A DNA stretch of 64,000 nucleotides from Bacteroidota bacterium (GCA_030706605.1 JAUZOE010000005.1:62001-126000), one strand, 5' to 3'. Counted from the first letter of the stretch, positions 35,395 to 45,344 are shown. Numbers and translations: made by a program. Notes: a model not told the origin generated them from the letters alone.

Positions 35395-35460
35395 ATTATT
35401 CATAGTTTGTAAACTCAGGACAATTATCTTATTTTCATAAAATAATAATGATGAGTCCAT
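35395..35460 (+). mobile_element. Possible degenerate left end of the second RAYT family
   Basis: Sequence with AGTTTGTAAACTCAGGACA and, about 35 bases on, ATGATGAGT resembles the remnant at 26351-26400, including CTCAGGACA at a similar distance before an ATGAGT start. The frame is destroyed by a TGA two codons later. The similarity is short and could be partly chance. Confidence 0.3.
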
Positions 35461-35531
35461 GAAGTTATTATTTTGAAAATCAATTCAGGTTATTAAAAAC
35501 TGAATTTCTATTACAATTAAAATATCCTGAA

Positions 35532-37094
35532 ATGAAAAAATTTATGCAAAAGAAATTCTTTTTATCTTTTATTATCTGGATTTATTCTGCCACTCTTTTT
35601 TCTCAGGAATCAGTAATACCTACGCCCCAATGGCGACCTCTTTATCATTTTACTCCTTTAAAAAACTGGACTAACGATCCTAATGGTCTCATTTACATTA
35701 ATGGCGTTTATCACTTATACAACCAACAAAATCCTTTTGAAAATAAATGGGGACATATGAGTTGGGGACATGCCACAAGTTCTGATCTTGTGAATTGGAA
35801 ACATTTACCGATTGCAATGCCTGAAGCCATTACCAATAATGGCAAAAACACTACATGGAGGTTTTCCGGCTGTGCGGTACTGGATAAAAATAACACGAGT
35901 GGTTTATGTAAAAATGGCTCTTGCATCGTTGCTATTTATACTGCTGATCAGCCTGATTTGAAAAAGGAATCTCAGTTTATAGCTTATAGTAATGATGGAG
36001 GAATGCATTTTACCCAATATGCCGGCAATCCGGTTATTGACTTGCACATGAAGGATTTCAGAGACCCCAATGTTACCTGGAATAATCAGTTGAAAAAATG
36101 GTTGATGGTCGTGTCATTACCGCAAGAAAATAAAGTAAGATTTTATGCTTCCGGCAATCTTAAAAACTGGGATTTGTTAAGTGAATTTGGTAATGCAGGA
36201 TTGAAGGACGGAATCTGGGAATGTCCTTCATTTTTTCAGTTGCCGGTAGAGGGACATCCTGGGAAAAAGAAATGGGTTTTGATGACCTCTTTCGGAAGTT
36301 CCCGTGGAACGATGATGCAATATTTTGTAGGTAATTTTGATGGTAAGAATTTCACGAATGACAATCCCCCGGATTCAGCTTTTTTAGTGGATAACGGAGA
36401 TTGTTTTTATGCAGCCATTCCATGGAATAACCTCCCGGATAACCAGAACATATTTATCGGGTGGATGGTGCCCCCTTCCCGGGAAACCTTTCCATGGAGA
36501 GGACAGATGTCTATCCCCAGGGATTTAAGTTTAAGAGAAACGAAGAATGGAACCAGGCTTTTCCAGGAACCGGCTGCGGTCATTAAAAATAAGCTGTCAA
36601 AGTTGTCGGGCAATAGTGTAATTGAATTGAAAAGTATCCCCGTCAACAGCCTGGAAGAAAATATCTTTAAAGGAAAAAACATCCGGGGCAATTCCTATTG
36701 GCTGGAAGCGGAATTGAGTGTTCCCGTTAATGGCATTGCCGGTTTCAAAATAGCTCAAAAGAAGGACAAAAATAATAAGATCATTGCTGAAACAGTGATC
36801 GGTTATGATGCTTCAAAACATCAGCTATATGTGGACCGTACTAATGCCGGGAATGAAAAAATTAACCGGGATAAATTGATACAAACAGCCGGTGTTATGG
36901 ATTCGGAAGGGGAAATTAAACTGGAAATATTATTTGATAAATCATCACTTGAAGTATTTATCAATAACGGAGAAAAAGTCCTTACGACCTATGTGTATCC
37001 TGACAACGATGCTGGTTTAATATCCGCATTTTCAGTTGGAGGAAAGACTTCGATTCAGTCTTTAAAGTTTTGGAATTTGTCAAAAATTAAATAA
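35532..37094 (+). CDS. Secreted GH32 levanase/fructosidase
   Basis: Fructan- or sucrose-hydrolysing enzyme of 520 aa, exported (signal ending TLFSQ). The five-blade propeller carries WTNDPNG at 46-52 (nucleophile Asp49), RDP at 177-179 (Asp178, transition-state stabiliser) and WECP at 229-232 (acid/base Glu230). The C-terminal beta-sandwich of GH32 covers about 360-520 (SSLEVFINNGEKVLTTYVYP). No fructokinase or SusCD genes are adjacent, so it appears as a lone secreted enzyme. Inulinase, levanase or invertase activity cannot be separated by sequence alone. Confidence 0.93.
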   Translation: MKKFMQKKFFLSFIIWIYSATLFSQESVIPTPQWRPLYHFTPLKNWTNDPNGLIYINGVYHLYNQQNPFENKWGHMSWGHATSSDLVNWKHLPIAMPEAITNNGKNTTWRFSGCAVLDKNNTSGLCKNGSCIVAIYTADQPDLKKESQFIAYSNDGGMHFTQYAGNPVIDLHMKDFRDPNVTWNNQLKKWLMVVSLPQENKVRFYASGNLKNWDLLSEFGNAGLKDGIWECPSFFQLPVEGHPGKKKWVLMTSFGSSRGTMMQYFVGNFDGKNFTNDNPPDSAFLVDNGDCFYAAIPWNNLPDNQNIFIGWMVPPSRETFPWRGQMSIPRDLSLRETKNGTRLFQEPAAVIKNKLSKLSGNSVIELKSIPVNSLEENIFKGKNIRGNSYWLEAELSVPVNGIAGFKIAQKKDKNNKIIAETVIGYDASKHQLYVDRTNAGNEKINRDKLIQTAGVMDSEGEIKLEILFDKSSLEVFINNGEKVLTTYVYPDNDAGLISAFSVGGKTSIQSLKFWNLSKIK

Positions 37095-37098
37095 AAAT

Positions 37099-37191
37099 AA
37101 TGAAATGGCTGTTACTCATGTCTGGAATAGTATATTGCCGGTAAGTCGCACTAGAGCTAGTATATATTCCTTCGCCGGAACTCATTTCATT
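37099..37191. repeat. 93-base segment with 9-bp terminal inverted repeats
   Basis: AATGAAATG at 37099-37107 and CATTTCATT at 37183-37191 bracket nested partial repeats (GGAATA at 37124, TATTCC at 37165). It lies directly after the GH32 stop, so it may be a long hairpin terminator or a small mobile repeat. Other copies were not seen in the window. Confidence 0.4.
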
Positions 37192-37345
37192 TTAGACTAT
37201 CATACAAATTTTAAGCTTTTTTTATGCAGCCTTGATTTTTTTTGTTATCTTTTTTGCATCTAGGCAAAAAAGTAAATAGAGGCTAACTCATTACTAACAA
37301 GGATTTGAAATTAAAATACCTAATCCTATTAATTTAAAAACTAAA

Positions 37346-38227
37346 ATGGTTCGAACACATAGTATTTTTAAAAAACCAGGAGTATATCTTTTTTGTATCC
37401 TGTCCTCAGCTATTTTTGGATGTACCTCTAAATACATTGCCAATGATACAAAGACATCTTTTTTCTTTCAAATGGCTGATCCCCAATTTGGGATGTTTAC
37501 CAATGATACCAATTTTGTGCAGGAGACCATAAACTTCGAAAAGGCTATCAGTGCAGCCAACCGCCTGCATCCAACTTTTGTTATTGTTTGTGGCGATTTA
37601 GTAAATCAACTGGAACGAAGAGATGAAATTACAGAGTATAAACGAATAGCTGGTAAACTGGATCCATCCATACCTCTTTATAATGTTGCAGGAAATCACG
37701 ATGTAGGGCGAACCCAACCTACCCCGACAGGACTCGCCAACTATAGAAAAAATTTTGGCCCTGACTATTACACTTTCCGCTCAGGAAATATATACGGCAT
37801 CGTGCTTAATTCATCTTTATTTTTTGATCCGTCGTTAGTAGAGGAAGAGGCAGCCAGGCAGGACGCATGGCTACGTTCGACACTTAAAAAAGCTCATGAA
37901 ATAAAAAATATAAATATCGTTATATTTCAGCATATCCCATGGTTTGTCAGCCAACCCGATGAAAAGGACGGATACTTCAATATCCCATTAGAGCGTCGAA
38001 AAATTTACCTGGATTTGTTTCATCAGTATGGAGTAAAATATATATTTGCCGGACATCTTCACAGAAACTCTATAGGTCAGTACCAGGGTATAGAGATGGT
38101 GACAACCGGCCCCTTAGGCAAACCTTTAGGAAAAGATCCGTCAGGTTTCCGGATTGTGACCATAAAAAACAATCATCTTACTCATCAATATTTCAGTCTC
38201 GATTCAATTCCTATGGTTATTTTTTAG
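37346..38227 (+). CDS. Metallophosphoesterase lipoprotein, CPPED1-like
   Basis: A 293-aa calcineurin-like phosphoesterase with a lipobox ending FGC (Cys26), so an envelope lipoprotein. Metal ligands are in MADPQFGM (Asp45), CGDLVN (Asp84), AGNHDV (Asn117, His118), FQHIPWF and AGHLHRN. The arrangement matches the CPPED1 (serine/threonine phosphatase-like) group. It stands alone after GH32; the substrate is unknown. Confidence 0.87.
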   Translation: MVRTHSIFKKPGVYLFCILSSAIFGCTSKYIANDTKTSFFFQMADPQFGMFTNDTNFVQETINFEKAISAANRLHPTFVIVCGDLVNQLERRDEITEYKRIAGKLDPSIPLYNVAGNHDVGRTQPTPTGLANYRKNFGPDYYTFRSGNIYGIVLNSSLFFDPSLVEEEAARQDAWLRSTLKKAHEIKNINIVIFQHIPWFVSQPDEKDGYFNIPLERRKIYLDLFHQYGVKYIFAGHLHRNSIGQYQGIEMVTTGPLGKPLGKDPSGFRIVTIKNNHLTHQYFSLDSIPMVIF

Positions 38228-38324
38228 ATGACTAAATCTTTGTACATGCCACGTTTTCTATAATTCTACCAAGCCCTTTCTTGTTATTTTTTTTGTGTTA
38301 TGCATACTTTCTTACTTAGTTTTC

Positions 38325-38588
38325 CTAAAACTTTCTCTCATCTCTTAATATACCATAAACCCTGTGTATAAGTTTATTTCTTACTGTATTTATAACACTC
38401 ATTTTATTCTTTCCTCCCATCACTTTTCTTTCAAAATAGCTACGAAGTGATTTGTCATTTTTTATGGCGGAGAAGGTACAAGAAATATAAAGGCTATTAT
38501 TTTTACCGGCATCCTCGGAGCTATTTTCTTTTTTGCCCGAATCAGGCTTATTAAAAATACAAAAGATTAAGTTACCTGATATCCCCAA
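38325..38588 (-). pseudogene. C-terminal remnant of an IS110-family transposase
   Basis: An 87-codon frame whose second half (SAIKNDKSLRSYFERKVMGG then KNKMSVINTVRNKLIHRV) matches the conserved end of IS110 transposases, just after the Transposase_20 domain. The catalytic N-terminal DEDD domain and most of Transposase_20 are missing, so it is inactive. No IS ends could be set. Confidence 0.7.
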
Positions 38589-38879
38589 AAACAGTCTTTT
38601 TGAAATAACGCATTAAGTACATTGGTAAGTAAACGTTACTTTTTTTATTGGTATGTAATCCCGGCACAGCCTCACTATTGGTGCAGGAATCAAGAAAGTA
38701 TCGTCCCGGCTGAATTTTGTCACATAGCCTTGTAAATTAGCTATACATGTGCCCTACACAAATAAAAGTATTACTACATAACCAATGCATGTTTCCTTCA
38801 GCATCACCTGATAAATTACTACCTTTAAAAAACATTCTTATTTATATTTTTTATCAAATATTCAAATCAACGATTGCAT
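38589..38879. other. Intergenic region upstream of a lipoprotein gene
   Basis: About 290 bases between the IS110 remnant and the next gene. No further transposase coding or ends were found, and no promoter stands out. Confidence 0.35.
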
Positions 38880-39545
38880 ATGAAAGCTATTTTTTTGTTG
38901 CTGGCAGTGATTACTCTTAGTTTAGGATGTAATACCTCAGTCAAGACACCCCCTTCTAAAAACGAAGAATCCATTGTTAAAAAAGATACAACACCTCCTG
39001 CACAGGAAGCACTTCCTTTTAAAAAAGACGTACCTAATGCAGACATACAAATAAAACAGGCATTACTTGCTGCCCCTCCGGAGAAAAGAGATAGCTGCAC
39101 CGTGTATGGCTACGATGCCGGCAAACAACTCGCCATTATAAAAAAAGGTACCAATGAATTGATTTGCCTTGCTGACGATCCTAACGACTCCAACTTTTCA
39201 GTTGCCTGTTACGACAAGAGCCTGGAACCATTTATGCAAAGGGGACGTGAACTGAAAAAGCAGGGCATGAATTTTAAACAGGTATTTGATGAACGTGGGA
39301 AAGAGGTAGAAGCCGGCACTTTGAAAATGCCCGATGGCCCATCAGCGTTGTATGTTTATTCTGCCGATAAAAAAGATGTGAAACCTGCAACCGGCGAAGT
39401 GAAAAACGGTTATTTGCGTTATGTCATTTATATTCCTTTTGCTACTGCTGCCAGCACAGGTTTACCAGTAAAAGCAACTGCTCCCGGCATGCCCTGGATC
39501 ATGGATCCCGGAACCTACAGGGCCCATATTATGATCAATCCATAA
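38880..39545 (+). CDS. Hypothetical lipoprotein
   Basis: A 221-aa lipoprotein: the lipobox TLSLGC puts Cys17 (from the ATG at 38880) as the lipidated residue. A Lys/Thr/Pro-rich linker (to about 50) precedes a folded domain of about 160 residues with several Cys and a proline-rich C-terminus (APGMPWIMDPGTYRAHIM). No family was recognised. The TTG at 38874 is in frame but the ATG two codons on is better placed. No operon partner. Confidence 0.72.
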   Translation: MKAIFLLLAVITLSLGCNTSVKTPPSKNEESIVKKDTTPPAQEALPFKKDVPNADIQIKQALLAAPPEKRDSCTVYGYDAGKQLAIIKKGTNELICLADDPNDSNFSVACYDKSLEPFMQRGRELKKQGMNFKQVFDERGKEVEAGTLKMPDGPSALYVYSADKKDVKPATGEVKNGYLRYVIYIPFATAASTGLPVKATAPGMPWIMDPGTYRAHIMINP

Positions 39546-39792
39546 CAAACAGGTAAGACTGTTTTATCCTGAATAATGTCTATTTATCTCAGCTATACCT
39601 GATATTCAAAGGAACTATTTACAAAGTTCCGACCGGTTTACCGGTAGTATAGTGCTTTGCCAAAACCGGAAACAAAAGCATTTCAGGAAAAGGCAATACT
39701 CCGGACCTTTTTTGTATACAAAAAACAGGAGCCCAATTTTTTACGATTGCTGTAACTTTAATATGCAGACTTTTGTACCAAAAAATATAAAA

Positions 39793-40458
39793 ATGAACAG
39801 ACCGAAAGTTTATGATGTACCTCACAAAGCCTTGAGGAATGCATTATCTCAACTGTCGCTTTTAGCCGGCAAAACAAATTATTCAGACCAACAGGAAGTT
39901 AAACAGTTCTACAAATTGGGAGAGGATGTTTTTAAAATGCTCACCATTCATGCAAACGATGAAAATGAAGTAACACTTGCAGAATTAGAAGAACGCTGCC
40001 CCGGCAGTTCACAAAACGATCTTGACGACCATGTGCAAATTCATCTTGCACAAGATAAACTTGAAAAACTGCTTTCTAAAATTTACAACAATTCAAAATC
40101 AGGAATGGATACAACTGAAGACGGTGCTGAATTTTATTTAGCTTTCAGCGAGTTTCACGGTGAATATCTTGAACATAGCGCTGCAGAAGAACGAGTAACA
40201 CAACCCTTGCTTTGGAAATACTTTACTGACGAAGAACTGGCTGCACACAGGGGAAAGATCATGGCAAAAATTCCGCCACGATCTTTATTGACCTGGTTCC
40301 GTTTTATCGTCCCTGCACAAAGTAGCAATGAAAGAATCGGACTATTAACAGGTCTTAAAGCAATGGCACCCCCAACCTTCTTCAACGAGGCAATGGAAGT
40401 AATAAAACAAGTGCTGACGGAAAAAGAATTTGACCTGTTGAATCAATCATTATCATAG
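39793..40458 (+). CDS. Hemerythrin-like (HHE) domain protein
   Basis: A 221-aa cytosolic helical protein resembling HHE cation-binding proteins. Candidate iron ligands appear in MLTIHANDENEV, DDHVQIHLAQ, FSEFHGEYLEHSAAEE and QPLLWKYFTDEE, giving the spaced His/Glu pattern of a four-helix di-iron bundle. The frame is open from 39652 but the extra N-terminus is Cys/Arg-rich and unlike the family, so the ATG at 39793 is used. Role (oxygen, NO or iron sensing) unknown. Confidence 0.72.
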   Translation: MNRPKVYDVPHKALRNALSQLSLLAGKTNYSDQQEVKQFYKLGEDVFKMLTIHANDENEVTLAELEERCPGSSQNDLDDHVQIHLAQDKLEKLLSKIYNNSKSGMDTTEDGAEFYLAFSEFHGEYLEHSAAEERVTQPLLWKYFTDEELAAHRGKIMAKIPPRSLLTWFRFIVPAQSSNERIGLLTGLKAMAPPTFFNEAMEVIKQVLTEKEFDLLNQSLS

Positions 40459-40603
40459 CAGATTACAGATACAATCTTTGGTAGAAAGACCTATAGGCGA
40501 AGAAAAGCAGAAGATAACAGGAGGCTATCCGAAGTGATTATAAAAACGGAAGAAAATATATTTTTCTAGCCGAAGAAAGCAAATTAATCACGCAGTTTTT
40601 TAA

Positions 40604-41531
40604 TTAGTAGACCCTTTGAGAAAACATTTTAAAACGGAGACACACATCCTCCTCGATAATTGGAGTAAATAAGGCAATGATATACTGCACATTGCCATCA
40701 TTGACTATACACACATCATTAGTTTAGTAACTCCGCCATCCTGATTTGTGCTAAGCCTAGCATTGCGGTGCAATGCTGTAGATAGCTTTGTAGTGTCCAA
40801 TTGTCGGCCCAGTAAAATTTTTAATTGCTGGCTAACTCATGGATTCACAAGTTGTTTTTAAAAATCTTATATATCTAATCTGCAGCATATAAGGCACTTT
40901 TAAAGTACTTCGCACTGTGTCATATCCATGGTCTTCCAATTTTTTGCCAAGAAACTTTTGGGTCACCTCTCTTCCGTACCAGCCATTTTCGTGTAGCGTT
41001 TTATTAATACTATCTGCAAAATCAATCAGACAATTAGCAGCTGAATTATCACTTCGGGTAATCATCAGATCAAGTAAATGATCAATAGTCACTGTATCTT
41101 CCAGCTTAGCAAGGGTCGTGGATCCCAGTTTATCTTCGGACTTTGAGCCACAATCATTGGGAGATTTAACTACATAATTTTTATATAAAGAATAGTCACC
41201 GTTACTCACCTGTTTTAAAATTTCCATAACAACATACATTTTATAAACTGATGCCGGGTGAATAAAATGTAACATATTAATACCTCCTATTAATGGCGTA
41301 ACCCTATTAAGATCTATAACTGCAAAAGAAATCTTTTCTATCCAATCATCTCCGGCATCATAAGCCCCCCCCAATCCTATCTCCTGAATAATATTTTCGA
41401 GGAATCATTAAGCCATTTTTGTTGGATAATAATTTTTCTATTTCATTATAAGCTTCTATATAGAAATTGCAACCAAGTTGCAAAATCAATAAGATGAAAA
41501 GAATAATACCTCTTTTTACCACCCTCTTCAT
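40604..41531 (-). pseudogene. Decayed serine beta-lactamase-like hydrolase
   Basis: A broken class A beta-lactamase-like (Beta-lactamase2) lipoprotein gene. It starts at 41531 with MKRVVKRG and lipobox LQLGC, shifts frame at a G8 tract (41365-41372; seven Gs would restore the frame into AYDAGDDWIEKISF), keeps the catalytic PASVYK and RSDNSA motifs, then shifts again near 40891-40902 and meets in-frame stops at 40875, 40845 and 40821. The end is still readable in another frame: HKSGW, then a TAA at 40724, then TNDVCIVNDGNVQYIIALFT. The piece at 40832-41374 alone would lack the KTG-region box, so it is not functional. Confidence 0.8.
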
Positions 41532-41882
41532 TATTTTGTTTTTTGCCCAAGGTTCCGGCCCTTCTGTAATTGTAGTTAGAGAAACACCCGCTTGTCCTGC
41601 ATATGTGCACCACCAGATCATTTGCCTGACTATATCCAGGTTAAAAGGCAACTGGATAAAGCGAGGACATTGTTATGTGTATTGCAATGGACACTGAGTA
41701 ACTCCACAACATGGCCGAGATCATTATCTTCAAGTTGTTGGCAACATTAGACAAGACTGCCATGCTAATACTAACGATAAGTTCCCATATGTAATGAAAA
41801 TAAAAACAGTATTGATTTACCTGCAAAAGTAAGTAGGGCAATATATTCCTACACCCACAATACTAATTTAAAAATTACCATT
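41532..41882. other. Divergent intergenic region
   Basis: About 350 bases between the decayed hydrolase and the Kdo transferase gene. No gene supported. A -7-like box, TAGCTTTG, is at 41883-41890 just right of it. Confidence 0.35.
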
Positions 41883-41908
41883 TAGCTTTGTATCAAAATT
41901 TCTTTCTC

Positions 41909-43162
41909 TTGATTCTATTTTATAATCTTTTTTTAATTGTTTACAAAGCGGGCATCTACATCGTATCCTCCTGGAACCGGAAGGCAAAATTGTGGATTAC
42001 TGGCAGGAGAAATGTTTTTCAAAAGTTAAAACAATCGTTACCGGCTTCGGATCATCTTCATAAAACTATTTGGATGCACTGCGCCAGCCTTGGTGAATTT
42101 GAGCAAGGCCGACCAGTTTTACGAAAAATAAAAGAAGAAGATCCAGGGGTAATTATTATACTTACTTTCTTTTCTCCATCGGGTTATGAAATTGTAAAAA
42201 ATAATAAAGATTTTGAAAATGTCTTTTACCTGCCAATGGATTCCGTAGTGCATGCTAGAAAATGGATGAATATGGTAAACCCAGACTTGGTTCTCTGGGT
42301 AAAGTATGAATACTGGCATTATTATTTACAAGAAATAAAGAAAAGAAATATTCCTTTGCTGATGGTTTCGGGGGTCTACATGCACGACCAGGTTTTCTTT
42401 AAATGGTATGGAAGTTTTTACCGGAACATGCTGAATTCTTTTACTCATTTTTTTGTACAGAATGAAAATTCAAAAGAACAGTTGAAAAAAATAATTGCTG
42501 AAGAACGGATTACCGTGTCAGGTGACACCCGGTGCGACAGGGTTATTAATATTGCTGAAAATTTTATTGAAGTCCCGGGCATTGCAGATTTTTGTGGAGA
42601 TAGTAAAGTAGTGGTAGCAGGAAGCACATGGGAAGATGATGAGGCAGAATGGATTCATTATGTAAAACAACATTCTGAAATAAAATTCATTATTGCGCCA
42701 CATGAAATAGATCAAGAAAACCTGGCAGATGTAAAAAAAGAATTTCCCGGATCTGTTTTTTATTCAGAATATATGGCTTCTTCTTTTGTAAATGCAGGCG
42801 AAATCAATTGCCTTATTATTGATAATATCGGAACACTTTCCCGGCTTTATCATTATGCTACTATCGCCTATGTGGGAGGGGGCTATGGAGAAAACGGGCT
42901 ACATAATATATTAGAAGCTGCGGTATATGGCAAACCAGTAATTTTCGGCCCGGAATATGAAAAGAATTTTGAAGCAAGAGAATTAATTGACTGCACCGGA
43001 GCCATCAGTATTGAGAGTGCAATTGAGCTGGAAAAAGTAGCAGATAGTTTACTTAATAACCAGGCTGAACTATTATCCAGAAGCCATGCTGCTAAAAACT
43101 ATGTATATAAAAATGCAGGAGCCACGGACACAATCATCCAATTTATTAACAGCAAGGGGTGA
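41909..43162 (+). CDS. waaA: 3-deoxy-D-manno-octulosonic acid (Kdo) transferase
   Basis: GT30 glycosyltransferase adding Kdo to lipid IVA at the inner membrane face. An N-terminal helix (ILFYNLFLIVYKAGIYIVSS) precedes KAKLWITGRRN, then WMHCASLGEFEQGRPVL, the family's acid-residue motif, and GGGYGENGLHNILEAAVYG with GPEYEKNF near the C-terminus. The frame opens at TTG 41888, but that codon lies inside a TAGCTTTG promoter-like box, so TTG 41909 giving M-ILFYN is preferred. Length (about 418 aa) is normal. No other LPS genes are adjacent. Confidence 0.88.
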   Translation: MILFYNLFLIVYKAGIYIVSSWNRKAKLWITGRRNVFQKLKQSLPASDHLHKTIWMHCASLGEFEQGRPVLRKIKEEDPGVIIILTFFSPSGYEIVKNNKDFENVFYLPMDSVVHARKWMNMVNPDLVLWVKYEYWHYYLQEIKKRNIPLLMVSGVYMHDQVFFKWYGSFYRNMLNSFTHFFVQNENSKEQLKKIIAEERITVSGDTRCDRVINIAENFIEVPGIADFCGDSKVVVAGSTWEDDEAEWIHYVKQHSEIKFIIAPHEIDQENLADVKKEFPGSVFYSEYMASSFVNAGEINCLIIDNIGTLSRLYHYATIAYVGGGYGENGLHNILEAAVYGKPVIFGPEYEKNFEARELIDCTGAISIESAIELEKVADSLLNNQAELLSRSHAAKNYVYKNAGATDTIIQFINSKG

Positions 43163-43454
43163 GAGAAAATGTAAGCATTGAACCTGGATTTACTGACACG
43201 CATCCTATTGATTTAGATAGAAAGTTTTACGTAATAGCCACTTGCGTTTATTCTATATCCAGATACTCAACCAGACATACCTAATATTCATTACTACTTC
43301 CAAGAAGGAATAATTAAAAATAGGTTTGTAAAAGATTATTGCTTGAAATAAAAAATACTACATCCATCAGCCAGTAAGTATTATCATCACCTTTAAATAA
43401 CCCAAAAGATGGATGAATTGTTTTTCCTAAATTTAATTAAATAAAATAAGCATT

Positions 43455-45299
43455 CTGACACCACGTTTACGATACTATAAAATCATATTTATTTTCTCAA
43501 TATTATTTTATTGCCAAAAGAAAATTTCTGCCCAAAGCAATTATGTGGATAGTCTTAAAAACTGGATAAATACTCACCCAAAAATTGATTCTCAGTATAT
43601 AGTAAATCTTCACAAGATCAGCTACCGGCTCAGCGAAAAAGATGTACAACAATCATTTGAATACTATGAAAAGGTATCCCAGTTGAGTGATAGCCTTAAT
43701 TTTGTTTATGGCAAAGCATTAGCACAGATTAACCTGGGCATATTGCTTTTTAATTCGGCTAATTTTGACGAAAGCAACAGTGCATATTTTAAAGCTATAG
43801 ATGAAGCAGAAGCCTGTGACGCACTACGCCTCAAAGCAATATGTTTTAATAATATAGGAGAAAATTTCAGAACACTAAATGATCTTGATAAATGCAGGGA
43901 ATATACTACACAAGCTATTGCTATTAATTCAGAACTAGGCGCATGGCGCGGCGTGGCTATTAATTATGAATTATTGCATGAATGCGACCTTCAGGATCAA
44001 TTATATACCAGCGCTAAAAATAACCTGTTCATGGGGATGCCCTTTGCCTTAAAGGCCAATGAAAGTTACATCTTATCCCAATATTACTTAGGCTTCGGCA
44101 AATTACATGCTATTAATAATCAAACTGATTCAGCTCTTTTCTATTTTAAAAAAGCCATGGATCAGGCAATGCTCCAAAATGACCTGAGAAATAAGTATAA
44201 CGTGTATATGGCAAAAGCAAAATATTTGAAAAAAATTTCTTCCAATATAAAAATAAATTTTCTTGACAGTGCCTATTCTATAGCAACCCGAACTTCTTAT
44301 ATGGAAGGTATTGCCAAAACAGCAGAATTACTTTCTTCAGTATACGATGAAAAACAAAACAAAGATTCTTCCTGGGAATTTTATCATATTTATCGCTTGG
44401 CTTCCGATTCATTATTTTCTAAAAATAACCGGCGAAACGTGATTATCAAAGAATCTAACTGGATGCTAAACAGGAAAGAAATTGAAAACAATCATTTAAA
44501 AGAACTGTCACAAATACAAAAAAAAGACCTGGTTATTAAAAATGCCTTATTATGGGTAACCGGATTTTTATTAATCTTACTAATTATAATTGCATTATTT
44601 ATTTATAAAAATATCCAATCAAAAAAGAAAAGAGCAGAATCATCTTTCAAACAAAAGATTGCCGAAACTCAGATGCAATCTCTCCGGGCCCAGATGAATC
44701 CGCACTTTATATTCAACTGCCTCAATAGTATTGAAAACTTTATGATGCGCAATGAAAAGAGGACAGCGATTGAATACCTCAATAAATTTTCTGTGTTAAT
44801 AAGAATTATCCTTGACAGCAGCCGTACAGAATTAGTCCCTTTTGCCAAAGATTTGGAAGGCATCAGATTATATGTAGAACTGGAACAACTGCGCTTTAAT
44901 AACAAATTTTCTTTTGAAACACATATTGATCCCCTCATTTTGAATGAAGAATTCTATGTACCGTCGCTGCTGATACAGCCTTACATAGAAAATGCCATCC
45001 TGCATGGTTTATCACAAAGCGAATCGGATAATCTTAAATTACAATTATCAGCAACCCTGGAAAATGATTATATTATTTATGTCATTGAAGATAATGGCAT
45101 TGGTCGTGAACAATCTAAGAAATATAAGATACAAAATAAGCCATTTCACGAAAGCATTGGTTTGCAGTTATCACAGGAAAGAATTAACATTTTTAATCTA
45201 CAGCAAAAATCTAAGGGAGAAGTAAAGATTGAGGATATTTACAATCATTTGCACGAACCCTGCGGAACCAGGGTAGAGTTAAAAATAAAAGCAGTATAG
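43455..45299 (+). CDS. LytS-type sensor histidine kinase with TPR sensor domain
   Basis: Membrane sensor kinase. TPR-like helices fill the N-terminal periplasmic part (QINLGILLFNSANFDESNSA, LKAICFNNIGENFRTLNDL), then one membrane helix (LLWVTGFLLILLIIIALFIY), a coiled linker and the His_kinase domain: SLRAQMNPHFIFNCLNSIEN with the phospho-acceptor His, and an ATPase with IENAILHG and IEDNGIGRE. The first canonical start is GTG at 43545, yet the same frame upstream encodes a good signal peptide (RLRYYKIIFIFSILFYCQKK, then ISAQ) back to CTG at 43455 or ATT at 43452 with no ATG/GTG/TTG. A rare start codon is inferred. The cognate response regulator follows. Confidence 0.82.
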   Translation: MTPRLRYYKIIFIFSILFYCQKKISAQSNYVDSLKNWINTHPKIDSQYIVNLHKISYRLSEKDVQQSFEYYEKVSQLSDSLNFVYGKALAQINLGILLFNSANFDESNSAYFKAIDEAEACDALRLKAICFNNIGENFRTLNDLDKCREYTTQAIAINSELGAWRGVAINYELLHECDLQDQLYTSAKNNLFMGMPFALKANESYILSQYYLGFGKLHAINNQTDSALFYFKKAMDQAMLQNDLRNKYNVYMAKAKYLKKISSNIKINFLDSAYSIATRTSYMEGIAKTAELLSSVYDEKQNKDSSWEFYHIYRLASDSLFSKNNRRNVIIKESNWMLNRKEIENNHLKELSQIQKKDLVIKNALLWVTGFLLILLIIIALFIYKNIQSKKKRAESSFKQKIAETQMQSLRAQMNPHFIFNCLNSIENFMMRNEKRTAIEYLNKFSVLIRIILDSSRTELVPFAKDLEGIRLYVELEQLRFNNKFSFETHIDPLILNEEFYVPSLLIQPYIENAILHGLSQSESDNLKLQLSATLENDYIIYVIEDNGIGREQSKKYKIQNKPFHESIGLQLSQERINIFNLQQKSKGEVKIEDIYNHLHEPCGTRVELKIKAV

Positions 45300-45344
45300 C
45301 GGTTGGAAGAGGATAAGACATTTTTATAATCTTAAATAAAAACA

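Noticed and set aside
41365-41372. Phase variation by slippage in the G8 tract
   Set aside because: Further frameshifts and stops downstream mean that restoring this tract would not give a working protein.
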